Part shown: positions 25,664 through 35,640 of the stretch, in pieces
How the letters are laid out: each line of letters starts with the position of its first letter
Position numbering within the stretch: position 1 is the stretch's first letter
DNA from: Spongiibacter nanhainus
Lineage (GTDB): Bacteria; Pseudomonadota; Gammaproteobacteria; Pseudomonadales; Spongiibacteraceae
NCBI RefSeq assembly: GCF_016132545.1
Contig: NZ_CP066167.1
Span: forward strand, 2,383,001 to 2,447,000
Direction: 5' to 3'
DNA: 64,000 nt
Made by a program: the position numbers and the translations under genes
The notes under the pieces: generated by a model
What the model was told of the DNA's origin: nothing
The model's input: only the letters and a program-made list of their open reading frames with translations
Database searches by the model: none

Positions 25664-26629
25664 CTACACTGCCACCATCGCGGCCGCTATTAAAATTAGG
25701 GTCGGCATGGCCAACACCAACAGCCAGGCGCCAAGCGAGCGCCGCACCAACCGGCGGACCCGGGCCAAATCCCCAGGCGCCACAGCCCGCCCCCAGCCCA
25801 GCGGCGGCCGCACAACGCTCTGCCCCCGGTAGCAGGCCGGGCCACCCAGGACCACTCCAAGTGCAGCAGCGCCAGACGCCATCACCGCCCCGGCGTTAAA
25901 GCTCTTCCAGCGCCAGCCCTGAGTGAAGATGCAGTGCCATGTTTTGGCGGGGTAAGGGGATACAAGCGCAAAGGTAAGGGCCAGTAATTGGGCCGGCAGC
26001 AGATTTAGCGCATCGTCCATCCGCGCAGCGCAGCGGCCAAAGGCATGATAACGGGGGCTGCGATAGCCCCACATGGCATCCAGGGTATTGGCCAGACGGT
26101 GCGCCACCACACCAGCAGGGCCGGCAACAACATACCAAAACAGCGAAGCAAACAGGGCATCGGCACTGTTTTCCAGTGTCGTCTCCACCGTAGCCCCCAG
26201 TAGCGCCGGGGCATCCATCGCCGCCGTGTCGCGACTGACGATCATCGCCAGGGCCGCTCTGGCCTGCGGCAGATCAATGGTATCCGGCCTTGCGAGAGCC
26301 GCCTCAATCGGCGCCACATGCTGCCCCATGCTCCGCCAGCCGATGGCTAGATACAGTAGCACTACATCGTCGACGTAGCCCGGCCAGCCCCAACGGGCAG
26401 ACCGACCATCAAGATATAAGACCAGCAGGACAACAGGCACAATCAGTAGCAACCAGCAGGCCGTACCCTTGAGCACCCGCCTGTTGCCGCTGTTAAAGCG
26501 ACGCTCCAACACTTCGGCAGCGCGTCCAAAGCCAACCAGGGGATGGGCCCGCCGGGGTTCGCCCAGCAGAAAATCCAGAAGCAGGGCCAGCGCGATCACA
26601 ATGGCTACAGCCCCATCCCAGCCTGGCAT
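25664..26629 (-). CDS. cobD: adenosylcobinamide-phosphate synthase (CbiB/CobD)
   Basis: 321 residues from the ATG at 26629, with AGGAG upstream. It is a membrane protein with helices near residues 6-22 (AVAIVIALALLLDFLLG), 53-70 and others, and the family motifs LDFLLGEPRRAHPLVGFGRAA, VSRDTAAMDAPALLGATVETTLENSAD and WGYRSPRYHAFGRCAARMDDALN. It joins aminopropanol phosphate to adenosylcobyric acid. It is the first gene of a pair with cobC. I found no cobalamin riboswitch upstream. Confidence 0.93.
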   Translation of the reverse strand: MPGWDGAVAIVIALALLLDFLLGEPRRAHPLVGFGRAAEVLERRFNSGNRRVLKGTACWLLLIVPVVLLVLYLDGRSARWGWPGYVDDVVLLYLAIGWRSMGQHVAPIEAALARPDTIDLPQARAALAMIVSRDTAAMDAPALLGATVETTLENSADALFASLFWYVVAGPAGVVAHRLANTLDAMWGYRSPRYHAFGRCAARMDDALNLLPAQLLALTFALVSPYPAKTWHCIFTQGWRWKSFNAGAVMASGAAALGVVLGGPACYRGQSVVRPPLGWGRAVAPGDLARVRRLVRRSLGAWLLVLAMPTLILIAAAMVAV

Positions 26630-26794
26630 TGCCGCTCCTGTTAATTCATTTCGTTTAGTAAGAAAAGTGCCGGGGTGAGTTGGTACGGTGAGTGGCTTAG
26701 TGCCACTCAGCACACACCCCATTGCAGAGGAGAGGCACTGTAATGAAGGCTCGCGGGGGGCGCAAGCACACTCACTCCATCAAAAGGCTCGCCC

Positions 26795-27550
26795 TTAAAC
26801 TTCCAGGCGATAAAACTCCCGGCCATTTTCCCACAGCACCTTGCGGGCGCCGGCATCCCCCAGGGCATTACCGATAATCTCGATATCGACGGCATTGAAG
26901 GGTCGTGGGGAGCGGGTGGAGGGCAAGTCGGTACCGAACATCAGTGCATCGGGATTGATATCGTAGACCCGTTTAACCACCTGGCTTACGGCAAAATCCA
27001 CCCGCCCAAAGCCGGTGGCTTTGACTCGCACGCCCTTCTCAACCAATTTGTACAGCAGCGGGAGCCCGGCTTTGCTGAGGCCGAGATGGTCGATACTGAC
27101 GGCGGGAAGCTGGCACACAGCCGCCTGCATGTGTTCCAGGGCCTCACAATCGGCATACAGTTCAACATGCCAGCCCACCAGCTCGTGAACGCGTTCGGCA
27201 AACGCCTGGAGATTGTCCAGCGAGTCGGAGACCCCCCTTCGAATATTAAACCGCAGCGCCCGCACTCGGTGGCCGTCCAGTTCGATCAGCTCATCATCAC
27301 TGACACTGACAGGCAGCTGTGTCACACCGACAAAACTCGGCCCAAGGTTGTCCAGTGCGGTGATCAGGTAACTCTGGTCGTAGGCCTGAAACGATCCTGA
27401 TACCACCGCGCCACCGGCGACACCCAGCTCGGCGGTGCAGCCCACATAGTCATCAACGGTAAAGGCCGGTGGCATATAGCCTTCATTGGCAACCAGCGGA
27501 AAGGCGGGGTCGATGATATGCAAATGTGAGTCAAAGATCATTTGGTCCAT
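26795..27550 (-). CDS. amidohydrolase family protein (PDC-lactonase-like)
   Basis: 251 residues from the ATG at 27550. Two earlier ATGs exist, but AGGAGA lies directly against the one at 27559, so the ATG at 27550 with nine bases of spacing is the likelier start. IFDSHLHIIDP gives the HxH metal motif, and SIDHLG with GTDLPSTRSPRP later supply the other active-site residues of the amidohydrolase-2 TIM barrel (2-pyrone-4,6-dicarboxylate lactonase-like). Substrate unknown. A 16-bp dyad lies about 80 bases upstream. Confidence 0.85.
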   Translation of the reverse strand: MDQMIFDSHLHIIDPAFPLVANEGYMPPAFTVDDYVGCTAELGVAGGAVVSGSFQAYDQSYLITALDNLGPSFVGVTQLPVSVSDDELIELDGHRVRALRFNIRRGVSDSLDNLQAFAERVHELVGWHVELYADCEALEHMQAAVCQLPAVSIDHLGLSKAGLPLLYKLVEKGVRVKATGFGRVDFAVSQVVKRVYDINPDALMFGTDLPSTRSPRPFNAVDIEIIGNALGDAGARKVLWENGREFYRLEV

Positions 27551-27904
27551 ACCACCCATTCTCCTGTTCTGAGTCATCGCCCGTGCTGGGAAATCAATAG
27601 ACATTGGGCGATTCTGAGCGGCAACACATAAAGCGTACTTTATTTGCGTTACTTGCCGTGCTTACACAGCGAGCCCTGTCTGAGCGCGGCTCGGTGCTTC
27701 AAGGCCGCAGTACATTTGTTATTGTTAGTCTTCCAACCATGGGAACAGCCGGCATTCACAACTGTCCCACCGATCTGCAAAACTGGCAGAATCCCCCCAC
27801 AATTGCAATCTCAGTCAACTTTATCACCGCGCTACTGCCCAGCATCACTGCGTTGTGAAGGGGCGAGGCAAAAATAGAATCGTCGACACGCCAGCCGGCT
27901 TACT
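27551..27904. other. intergenic region between glycosyltransferase and amidohydrolase
   Basis: 354 bases without a gene on either strand that I can support. The one pattern I see is ATAAAG-CGTA-CTTTAT at 27628-27643 (6+4+6 dyad), about 80 bases upstream of the amidohydrolase start and so placed like an operator. No convincing terminator for the glycosyltransferase gene is visible. Confidence 0.5.
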
Positions 27905-29143
27905 TCACTGTTGAGCCTGGGAACGGCTCTTGGCCTCAATCCATTGAGAAAAATACTGGTGGCTGCGCAGAGAATGGTGGCGCAGCATCCGGCCGGTAAA
28001 ATTACTCTGGCGATGGGCGTCCAAGCCCGCGCGCAAAGCACTGATAGTGCGATCAAACTCCGCCTTATACCGGGCCTTTTCAAACCCCTTGCTCACGATC
28101 CCTTCTGTTCGATCCGCAGCGCTTTGCCAGGCGGATTGATCGCGATATAGGTGCAGGATTGCCTCGGCGAAGGCCCTGGGCTCATCGGCCACTTTGCCCG
28201 GCCAGTCGAGTGCCTCGGCCATCCCCTCCGCGCCCACCGAGGTGGTCACTGACGGTGTCGCCCATTCCATTGCCTCGAGGAGCTTGCCTTTTTGACCGGC
28301 ACCGAAGCGCAGCGGCGCCAACGACAATCGTGCCGAGGCCGTGACAGCCGCCGCGTCGGGCGCCCAGCCCTGTACCAGAAGGCCGGCCTTTTCACTGTGC
28401 AGAGCCTGGGCTTTGGGTGGCGGATAGGCGCCGTAGATATGACAGCGGATATCCGGCGCCAAACGCCGTACCTGGGGCCAGATCTCCCGCGCCAGCCACT
28501 GCAGACCGTCCCAATTGGGCCGGTGGCGAAAGTTGCCCACCACTACGCAGTGTTGGCGCTGGTTATAGTCCATTGGCGACAAGGTTAGCCCTTTAGTGAA
28601 CAGGGGAAGGTACAGCAATTGACGCTTTGTGATGCCAAAGCGGCTTTGTAGCAGCGCAATTTCTGCCCTGGAGATCATCAGCGTCAGATCACTGCGCCAG
28701 ATGGACGCCACCTCCCTAAGGCTGACATCGCCCTGCCAATCATCTTCTTCCGTGACCCCAATGGCGCGGCCGGCTACTATCGCGCGGCGACGGGCCTCCC
28801 GCAGACAGTGCAGGTCCTGAGTATCCAGTATTCGCAGCGCATTGGGGCAGACCTTTTCCACCCGCCAGGAGTACTGCTCCTCAGTCATAAAGCGATCAAA
28901 GATCACCACATCGGGCTCAAGCTCGGCAATGTAGCGATCAAAGCTACTGCAGTTGAGGGCAATTTCTGTGGGGGTGATCGCCAGTTCAGCGGGGAACTCG
29001 GCCAGCTCAGACAGGGCTGCCGCGCAGGCAAGGTGAAGCTCGGCACCTAAGTCAGCGAACAGGTCCAACACCGAGAGGGTGCGGCGCCCCGCCGCCGATG
29101 AGCGGGGCTCTGGCCAAACGTGGCCAATCAGCAATACACGCAT
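27905..29143 (-). CDS. GT4-like glycosyltransferase
   Basis: 412 residues of the GT-B fold: MRVLLIGHVWPEPRSSAAGRRTLSVLDLFADLG at the N terminus, then QHCVVVGNFRHRPNWDGLQWLAREIWPQVRR starting the second Rossmann domain, and FGAGQKGKLLEAMEWATPSVTTSVGAEGM, the nucleotide-sugar contacting loop. The latter resembles glycosyltransferases where the nucleotide-binding E is in the LLEAM helix. The C terminus is basic and Gln-rich. It probably decorates an envelope glycan, but no neighbouring polysaccharide genes confirm this. Confidence 0.82.
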   Translation of the reverse strand: MRVLLIGHVWPEPRSSAAGRRTLSVLDLFADLGAELHLACAAALSELAEFPAELAITPTEIALNCSSFDRYIAELEPDVVIFDRFMTEEQYSWRVEKVCPNALRILDTQDLHCLREARRRAIVAGRAIGVTEEDDWQGDVSLREVASIWRSDLTLMISRAEIALLQSRFGITKRQLLYLPLFTKGLTLSPMDYNQRQHCVVVGNFRHRPNWDGLQWLAREIWPQVRRLAPDIRCHIYGAYPPPKAQALHSEKAGLLVQGWAPDAAAVTASARLSLAPLRFGAGQKGKLLEAMEWATPSVTTSVGAEGMAEALDWPGKVADEPRAFAEAILHLYRDQSAWQSAADRTEGIVSKGFEKARYKAEFDRTISALRAGLDAHRQSNFTGRMLRHHSLRSHQYFSQWIEAKSRSQAQQ

Positions 29144-29158
29144 CGCAGCAGGGAGCCA

Positions 29159-29557
29159 TTAGGAGCGAAACAGGGCGGCGTTTTTTTCACTGATTTGACG
29201 GTTGAGGGTCCAATAATCGTAGATCACGCCCAGCAGCAACACACCGCCAGTGAGCAGATAGAGGATGCCGGTTACCCACTTACCCATATAAAAACGGTGT
29301 AGACCGAACACACCCAAGAATGTCAGCAGTATCCACGCCACGGTGTAGTCGGTGGCACCGGACACATAGCTTCGATCCGCGCTGCGGTCCATACCGGGTA
29401 TCAAGAAAAGGTCGACAATCCAGCCGATCAGAAACAGGCCTAGAGTAAAAAAGTACAGCGTCCCGGTGATAGGTCGACCGTAGTAAAACCGGTGCGCTCC
29501 CATAAACCCGAACACCCACAGGATATAGCCCACCACCTTGCTGTGTGTATTGTTCAC
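29159..29557 (-). CDS. TM2 domain-containing protein
   Basis: About 132 residues from the GTG at 29557, where GGGGTCGGG lies just upstream. Two TM2-type units are present: KVVGYILWVFGFMGAHRFYYGRPITGTLYFFTLGLFLIGWIVDLFLIP and AWILLTFLGVFGLHRFYMGKWVTGILYLLTGGVLLLGVIYDYWTL, each with the G-x-HRFY-GK pattern, so four membrane helices. The role is unknown. An upstream TTG at 29587 could extend it by ten residues. The gene ends 15 bases before the glycosyltransferase start. Confidence 0.8.
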   Translation of the reverse strand: MNNTHSKVVGYILWVFGFMGAHRFYYGRPITGTLYFFTLGLFLIGWIVDLFLIPGMDRSADRSYVSGATDYTVAWILLTFLGVFGLHRFYMGKWVTGILYLLTGGVLLLGVIYDYWTLNRQISEKNAALFRS

Positions 29558-29655
29558 ATCCCGACCCCACTTAAAGTTGTTGTTCAATACTTTTAACTAA
29601 GCCACTGGTGCTACAGCTTATGGCATTCTGCTCATCAACTAAAGGGGCAGGACGG

Positions 29656-30387
29656 CTAAAGCACAGTAGGCTGTGGCTCCGCGATCAACACCATCGACAG
29701 AGGCCGCCGGGTTTGCGGGTCCAGGGGTTCGCGAAGTGCCAGCAGGCGAAGCCCGCAACCCCCCAGCAGTGCCAGCCAGCTTCCCAGAGGGCGAAAATAC
29801 CAGGGTGCCGGGTTGCGAAAGCGCTGATCAAAGCCCTGCCAACTCCCCTCTCGCCAGCCTTCTGTGTAGCCGTCATCGGGGCAGGCAAAGGCCGGGTGAA
29901 GGGTCTGAATCACGCAGCGGCCGCCCGGGTGGAGGGCCCGACCCGCGGCCGTCAGCACGGCGTCGATCTCCTCACCCAGCAGTGAAAAATTAAACACCAC
30001 GGCATCCACCAACTGGGGCCAGCCTGCCTGGGCAAACTCGCTGTAGCTAAGCTGCTGAAACTCTCCACCGCCGCTTTCCCGGGCCAGGCGGATCAACTCC
30101 GCCGTTGCATCAAGGCCGGTGCAGTCGACACCTCGCTGTGCCAGGGCCCGTACCAGCCAGCCTTCGCCACAGCCCATATCCAGGGCCGATAGAGGTGTGC
30201 CCGTCATCACGGCCTCCAATACCGCCTTGTTGGTCACCGACTCCCGGCTGGCGATCGCCCCCTCTCGAATGGCGCCGGTCCAGGCAGCGGCATTGTCCTG
30301 CCAGGAACTCAGAACACGCTGTTCCCAATGCTGGGTTGTGGCTTCGCGCTCTGCGGGCGGAGTCCCTGGATTACCGTTGTCTTTCAC
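29656..30387 (-). CDS. class I SAM-dependent methyltransferase
   Basis: 243 residues. ALDMGCGEGWLVRALAQRGVDCTGLDATAEL contains the glycine-rich SAM-binding loop and the acidic residue that binds the ribose. VDAVVFNFSLLGEEI and LHPGGRCVIQTLHP are the later motifs. The substrate is unknown. It is divergent from the ferredoxin-reductase gene. Confidence 0.87.
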   Translation of the reverse strand: MKDNGNPGTPPAEREATTQHWEQRVLSSWQDNAAAWTGAIREGAIASRESVTNKAVLEAVMTGTPLSALDMGCGEGWLVRALAQRGVDCTGLDATAELIRLARESGGGEFQQLSYSEFAQAGWPQLVDAVVFNFSLLGEEIDAVLTAAGRALHPGGRCVIQTLHPAFACPDDGYTEGWREGSWQGFDQRFRNPAPWYFRPLGSWLALLGGCGLRLLALREPLDPQTRRPLSMVLIAEPQPTVL

Positions 30388-30533
30388 CGTCAGCTCCGTA
30401 AACTAGATTCGTCTTTTTATGCCGTATAGCCGGTTTCAGCCCTGGCGCTAACTTTGGGCGTGCAGTGGGCGTGTGTTTACCCTGCAAAACCCGTCTGCGA
30501 CCGTATTCTATGTAGTAGCCAACGAGAAGTAGT

Positions 30534-31490
30534 ATGTCCAGCCCAGCGCTTCACGTCGTATTTGATGGTCAATTGTTTCCCCTCGCGCCCGGCGATAGCG
30601 TGCTGGACGCTTTGCTCAGAGGTGGCGTAGCCATTCCCTATGGCTGCCGCGCTGGAGCGTGCCACAGCTGCCTGCTGCGCACCGATGACCGGCCTCTGCC
30701 CGCAAACAGCCAACGGGAGCTCACCCCCAGGCAGGTTGAGCTGGGTTGCTTTCTGAGTTGCCAGCTGCGCCCCCAAACGTCCTTGTCGGCCCAGCGCTTG
30801 GCTGAAGCCGATTTTGCCACCCCGGCAGAAGTCGTCGGTCTGGAGCATCTTAGCCCAGGGGTATTGAAATTATCACTGGCTGCCCGGACCCGCTGGCAAG
30901 CAGGACAATATTTCACGGTGCTGCTGAACGACGATACTGCCCGCTGTTATTCACCGGTTGCCTCATCCCGCCACAGCGAACTGCTTGAATTTCACATTCG
31001 CTATCGCCAACACGGTGGCTTTAGTGGCCGCCTGCCCGATATCGCCTACCCGGGCGCGACACTGCGCCTGCAAGGTCCGTTTGGTCACTTCACTCTGCGG
31101 GACCCGCACTCTGACAAACCTACGGTATTCATCGCCCAAGGGACAGGCCTAAGCCCGATTCTCGCCCTGCTTGAGGAATGGCAGCTCAGCCAGCACAATG
31201 CCAATGGGTTTCTTCTGGCCGAGGGTATCGAAGGAGAGCAGGCGCACTATCTCGGTAGTCGGCTGGCAACACTGGGGCAACAGAACGAAGCTTTGACGCT
31301 GGACCTGCGCCCTTCAGGTAGCGATTGGATTGCGGACTCCCTGACTAAACTGCCGGAGTTACAAGGTGCGGCAGTCTATATTTGTGGCGACGGCCAGTTT
31401 GTCGCCAAGGCCCGAAAGGCCTGTTTTATGCGGGGCGCGTCTCCAAGGCAGATTCACTGCGAAATTTATCTAGATTTCAGCCCTCAGTAG
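30534..31490 (+). CDS. 2Fe-2S ferredoxin-NAD(P)H oxidoreductase fusion
   Basis: 318 residues. An N-terminal plant-type ferredoxin domain holds Cys38, Cys43, Cys46 and Cys76 (YGCRAGACHSC). It is followed by a FAD-binding domain (RCYSPVAS) and an NAD(P)-binding domain (FIAQGTGLSPILALL, AAVYICGDGQFV). This is the reductase component of oxygenases of the phenol/toluene type (ferredoxin-reductase). No oxygenase gene is adjacent. It overlaps the convergent gene downstream by 14 bases. Confidence 0.9.
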   Translation: MSSPALHVVFDGQLFPLAPGDSVLDALLRGGVAIPYGCRAGACHSCLLRTDDRPLPANSQRELTPRQVELGCFLSCQLRPQTSLSAQRLAEADFATPAEVVGLEHLSPGVLKLSLAARTRWQAGQYFTVLLNDDTARCYSPVASSRHSELLEFHIRYRQHGGFSGRLPDIAYPGATLRLQGPFGHFTLRDPHSDKPTVFIAQGTGLSPILALLEEWQLSQHNANGFLLAEGIEGEQAHYLGSRLATLGQQNEALTLDLRPSGSDWIADSLTKLPELQGAAVYICGDGQFVAKARKACFMRGASPRQIHCEIYLDFSPQ

Positions 31491-31902
31491 CGCGATATGT
31501 TGCGCCGAACAGGCTCTCAAATCGGGCCTTTCCGGTTTTCATAAAGGTCTCAAAATCCCAGGGCTCGTCACCCAGCAGATGGTAAAACTGGGGACGAAAT
31601 ACATAGCAATAGGCTTGCAGTGTGCCCTCCGGCGGGGTGAATACCGACACGCCTTGGCGACGGTAATACACCCCCTCAAAGGCGTCGAGCCTCGCTAAAG
31701 CCGCACCACTAATGCCCCGGTAGAGTATGCCCGACACCTCGCTCCCTGGCCGCGGAATCATACCCGGATACACCTCTCCCGTGACGCTCAAGCGACGAAA
31801 ACCATCGACCATCGACGGCTCGCCAACCAGCGGGTAGCCGCAGACCGCAGACATAATCTCTGCGCACATCAGGCTGCCATAGGTAAATACTGTGTTAGAC
31901 AT
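31477..31902 (-). CDS. gamma-glutamylcyclotransferase family (AIG2-like) protein
   Basis: 141 residues. VFTYGSLMCAEI is the family's phosphate-binding-like loop (YGSL), and LARLDAFEGVYYRR carries the likely catalytic Glu. The family releases 5-oxoproline from gamma-glutamyl peptides or related amines; the specific substrate is not clear. It is the distal gene of the EAL locus on the minus strand, 48 bases downstream of it. Confidence 0.83.
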   Translation of the reverse strand: MSNTVFTYGSLMCAEIMSAVCGYPLVGEPSMVDGFRRLSVTGEVYPGMIPRPGSEVSGILYRGISGAALARLDAFEGVYYRRQGVSVFTPPEGTLQAYCYVFRPQFYHLLGDEPWDFETFMKTGKARFESLFGATYRATEG

Positions 31903-31950
31903 AATCTTTGAGAGTTTTGTAGCCTGGCGTCATCTGCCGGCAAGCGGGCC

Positions 31951-33174
31951 TTAAACTTCCAACTCCGCTAATTGTTGGTCGCTGAAGTAACTGAAATCGG
32001 CAAACAGAATACGGTTGTCGCTGACCATGACCCCCAGCGTTTGGCACAACTGCCCACTGGCGATATCCCGATAGATACTGGAGCGGACCGGACTCATCTG
32101 GGGTTTAATGCGGGCTAGAACCTGGTGGAAATAAGGCCGGGAACAACGGTTATGACCGATGGTACTGGGGTCGACCCGCCAGGTATCTTCTGCCTTTGCA
32201 CCAACGCCCTCTCCTCCCCCAGCACCGACACCACTGCGGGGTTCGTAGTTTGGCGACTCCTGAAAGCCATCGGTCCGACATATATAGAATCGAATCAAAC
32301 CTTGCGGAGTTGTCGGGAGCGCACCCAGCGCTATCCGGCCCTCCTCTATAAGGCTACACAACGCGATCAGATACTGTTCTACGCCTTCAGTGAATCGCTG
32401 TCTTACCCGTTCGACATGCACTTTGTCGTCCATATATTGGCGTAAAAATGGATTGAGTCGCGCCGCTGGCTCATCAGCATCAATCAACTCCGCCTGGGGC
32501 TGCCAAAGGTAGTAACCCTGAAGAAAACGGGCGCCGTGATCCAAGGCAAAGCGCAGCTCCTCCTCATTTTCCACCCCTTCACAAAGTAAGTCACAGCCGT
32601 TGCGCTGAGCCAGCTGGGATATGCTGTGAAGCACATCCTGTAAAACCCCTCCGGCCATAGCCCGCTTCAGCAGCATCATATCCAGTTTGATGATGTCCGG
32701 TTCCAGGGCGACCAGGCGACGCATATCAGAGTGGCCGGCGCCAAAATCATCAATGGCTATCCGCATGCCTTCCTGACGATAGCGATCCAACAGCCGTTGC
32801 ATTGACGTGTGGTCACCTGAGCTTTCCACAATCTCGATCACGATCCGCTGTGGATCTAGGCCGGCCTCCCGCACCATTTCGATGGTGGGTACCGCATCGC
32901 CGACGCCAACATAGTGCATCCACTCGGGAGAGATATTCAGACTTAGGAAAGTGTCGTCAGAACAGGCCGAGAGCCTCTCTATCGCCTGCCGGCGAATACT
33001 GCGGTCGATCTCTCGGAGAGTATTGCGATCGATGGACGGATCGCTGAATACCGGCCCCAGACTGATCACCGCGCCGTCGTCATCACGGCTGCGTGCCAAG
33101 GCCTCGTACCCCGCGACCGTGAGCCGACTCACGTCCACGATAGGTTGAAAAAACGGAAAAGGCTCACCCTTCAT
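31951..33174 (-). CDS. EAL-domain cyclic-di-GMP phosphodiesterase with C-terminal sensory-like domain
   Basis: About 407 residues from the ATG at 33174; an upstream TTG at 33237 would add 21 residues and neither has an ideal ribosome-binding site. The EAL domain is at the N terminus: GYEALARS, LNISPEWM, DDFGAGHSDMRRL, IIKLDMML, CEGVENEEEL and QGYYLW, so the metal and base residues appear intact. A C-terminal half of about 170 residues has no obvious catalytic motif (QYLIALCSLIEEGRIALGALPTTPQGLIRFYIC to LFADFSYFSDQQLAELEV) and resembles the PAS-like YkuI C-terminal type of sensor. It likely lowers cyclic-di-GMP in response to a signal. Confidence 0.83.
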   Translation of the reverse strand: MKGEPFPFFQPIVDVSRLTVAGYEALARSRDDDGAVISLGPVFSDPSIDRNTLREIDRSIRRQAIERLSACSDDTFLSLNISPEWMHYVGVGDAVPTIEMVREAGLDPQRIVIEIVESSGDHTSMQRLLDRYRQEGMRIAIDDFGAGHSDMRRLVALEPDIIKLDMMLLKRAMAGGVLQDVLHSISQLAQRNGCDLLCEGVENEEELRFALDHGARFLQGYYLWQPQAELIDADEPAARLNPFLRQYMDDKVHVERVRQRFTEGVEQYLIALCSLIEEGRIALGALPTTPQGLIRFYICRTDGFQESPNYEPRSGVGAGGGEGVGAKAEDTWRVDPSTIGHNRCSRPYFHQVLARIKPQMSPVRSSIYRDIASGQLCQTLGVMVSDNRILFADFSYFSDQQLAELEV

Positions 33175-33434
33175 GTCGACAATACCGCCCAGTTCAAAGC
33201 AATCGGTGTTGATAGCACAATCCCCGATGGTATCCAAATCGGGGAACTACCTAACCGCGCGCCTCAAGTCCAGTGCGATACGTGTCCAACGCAAACCGTA
33301 TCCGACAAAGTACTGTCCATCCCGGTGCAAGGTTAGCAGCGCGGCTCAGCGCCGGGGACGCCGACAAAAGGCCCCCAGTGATCTCGACATTGCGTCGCAA
33401 TAATCTACAGGGTCTGGCCGCGCCGCGCCACTTT

Positions 33435-35609
33435 TTACAGGAAGGACTCTCCCGTTTCGGCGCGGTTCGCCAACAGCGCCGGCACCGCGAAAACGTCGCC
33501 GTAGCGTTCCTGCAACTCTTTTGCTCGGGCGACAAAGGCCTTTAGCCCATAGGCGTTGATAGCCTGGAATACCCCGCCGGTTTGAGCCGGGAAGCCGATG
33601 CCCATTATCGAGCCAATATTGCCGTCACCGATATTGTCGATAACGCCCTCTTCCATAGCCCGCACCGCCTCCAGACACTGGCACATCCACAGACGGTCCT
33701 TGATGTCCTGATAGGGAATATCCGCATAGCCCTGTGGCGCAAACGCCGCTTTTAGGCCGGGCCAAATGTGTTTGCTCGCCCCTTCGGGGTAGTCGTAATA
33801 GCCACCGCCGTGAACTTTGCCCAGCCGTCCAAACTCATTGACCATACGATCCAATACCCTGGACGCCGCATTTTCCTGCCAGGTTTGACCTTGGGCTTCG
33901 GCATCAGCTTTGGCCTGGAGGCCATTTTTGTAGGCTGTTTGCTGGCTGATTTCATCGATCGCCGCCAGTGGCCCGACTGGCGAGCCGTTATCCCGAGCGG
34001 CGGATTCGATCAACACGGGATTAACGCCACTTTCCAACATCTCGGCGCCTTGAGATACCGTTGTGGCAATCACCCGAGTGGTAAAAAAGCCAGGGGCATC
34101 ATTGACGACGATGGGTGTTTTGCCCAGTTGCTGGGCCAAATCAAAGGCTTTTGCCAGGGTGGCATCAGCCGTATCCTTGCCGCGAATAATCTCGACCAGC
34201 GGCATTTTTTCAGCCGGGGAAAAGAAGTGCATGCCGATGTAGTTCTGGGGCCGGCAGCTGGCCTCGGCTAACTCTGAAATCGGCAGTGCCGAGGTGTTAG
34301 AAGCCAGCACCGCGCTTTCATTGAGTACCGCTTCACATTCCTCGGTCACCTTAGCCTTCACACCGCGATCTTCGAACACGGCCTCGATCACCAGGTCGCA
34401 GTGGGCCAGGTCGGCATAGTTTTCAGTGGCCACGATCCGGTCTAAGTAGGCTTGGGCTTTGGTTTCGTCCAGCTTCCCCTTGCTGATCCCTTTCTGATAA
34501 AAGGCATTCGCATAGGCTTTGCCCTGCTCGGCACGATCCAGGCTGACGTCTTTTAACACCACCTTAATGCCCTTTTGCGCGGCTACGGTGGCGATGCCTG
34601 CCCCCATCTGTCCGGCTCCGAGAATACCTAAAGTTTTGCAGCTACTGGGCTCAATGCCTTGCGGGCGACTGGCACCCTTGTTGAGCGCCTCCATCTGCAC
34701 AAAGAAGGCCGTCATCATATTGCGGGCCGTCTGATCCAGTAGCAGGCTGAGGAAATATCGGCCTTCGATTTTCTGCGCGGTATCAAAATCCACCCGGGCA
34801 CAATCCACCACACAGGCAAAGATCGCATTCTGGGCTGGCATCAGATTTTTAGTCTGCCCCATGACGTTGGCGGGGCCAAAAAATATCAAGCCTTGGTTAG
34901 CGTCGTCATCCGGCAGACCACCGGGCATACTGTATCCGGCCCTGTCCCAAATCTGTTGTACCGGCTCGTCCTCACCGGCACGCGCCTTGATCCAGGCTTT
35001 AGCTTTGCTGGCCAGTTCTTCTTCAGAGTCGGCCAACTCGTCAATCAGGCCTTTCTCCAGGGCTTTTTCACTTGGCAGACGCTTGCCTTGGCTGATAAGG
35101 CCTATCGCTTCCTGCATCCCCAGCAGGTAGGTCATACGCACCACACCACCGGCGCCGGGCATCAAGCCGATCATTGCCTCGGGCAATCCCACTTGCACAC
35201 CTTTAAGGGCAACCCGGTGATGACAGGCCAGGGCTATCTCAAAACCGCCCCCCAAGGCCGGCCCATTAATTCCCACGGCGACCGGGACGCCGAGGGTTTC
35301 CAGAGTACGCAACGGTGCTTTGGTGGCCATAACGCCGTCGTACATCCGAGCTTTTTCCTCCGCGGGCGGGTTCAGGTCCATCGCCAGCATTTCATCGACA
35401 TCGCCACCGGCAAAAAACTGCCCAGGCTTACCGCTGCGCACGTAAATGCCCGTCACACCACCGGCATCGACCCGTTCGCTCAATTCCCGAATACAGGCCT
35501 GCATGGCCTCGTCGTATTCCCGCCCCATGGTATTGACGGTTTTGCCGGGCTGATCAAAGATTAATTCGATGATGCCATCGGCGTCTTGCTGTAACTGTAT
35601 GTAGCTCAT
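33435..35609 (-). CDS. FadB-like multifunctional enoyl-CoA hydratase / 3-hydroxyacyl-CoA dehydrogenase
   Basis: 724 residues from the ATG at 35609. The crotonase domain has [23 protein letters not shown] and [13 protein letters not shown]; the dehydrogenase domain starts [23 protein letters not shown] and holds the catalytic His in [19 protein letters not shown]. It oxidises fatty acyl-CoA in the middle steps of beta-oxidation. It lies 31 bases downstream of the thiolase gene, the partner subunit of the trifunctional complex. Confidence 0.92.
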   Translation of the reverse strand: MSYIQLQQDADGIIELIFDQPGKTVNTMGREYDEAMQACIRELSERVDAGGVTGIYVRSGKPGQFFAGGDVDEMLAMDLNPPAEEKARMYDGVMATKAPLRTLETLGVPVAVGINGPALGGGFEIALACHHRVALKGVQVGLPEAMIGLMPGAGGVVRMTYLLGMQEAIGLISQGKRLPSEKALEKGLIDELADSEEELASKAKAWIKARAGEDEPVQQIWDRAGYSMPGGLPDDDANQGLIFFGPANVMGQTKNLMPAQNAIFACVVDCARVDFDTAQKIEGRYFLSLLLDQTARNMMTAFFVQMEALNKGASRPQGIEPSSCKTLGILGAGQMGAGIATVAAQKGIKVVLKDVSLDRAEQGKAYANAFYQKGISKGKLDETKAQAYLDRIVATENYADLAHCDLVIEAVFEDRGVKAKVTEECEAVLNESAVLASNTSALPISELAEASCRPQNYIGMHFFSPAEKMPLVEIIRGKDTADATLAKAFDLAQQLGKTPIVVNDAPGFFTTRVIATTVSQGAEMLESGVNPVLIESAARDNGSPVGPLAAIDEISQQTAYKNGLQAKADAEAQGQTWQENAASRVLDRMVNEFGRLGKVHGGGYYDYPEGASKHIWPGLKAAFAPQGYADIPYQDIKDRLWMCQCLEAVRAMEEGVIDNIGDGNIGSIMGIGFPAQTGGVFQAINAYGLKAFVARAKELQERYGDVFAVPALLANRAETGESFL

Positions 35610-35640
35610 ATCTGTTGTCTCCGGTTCCCGCGTGGCCGAC

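Noticed and set aside
26630-26794. Cobalamin riboswitch upstream of cobD (hairpin GAGTGGC-N5-GCCACTC at 26690-26708)
   Set aside because: No B12 box or the other conserved riboswitch elements could be found, and the gap is too short for one.
31477-31490. Frameshift in the ferredoxin-reductase end
   Set aside because: The 14-base overlap is simply two convergent genes sharing their 3' ends; both frames are intact.
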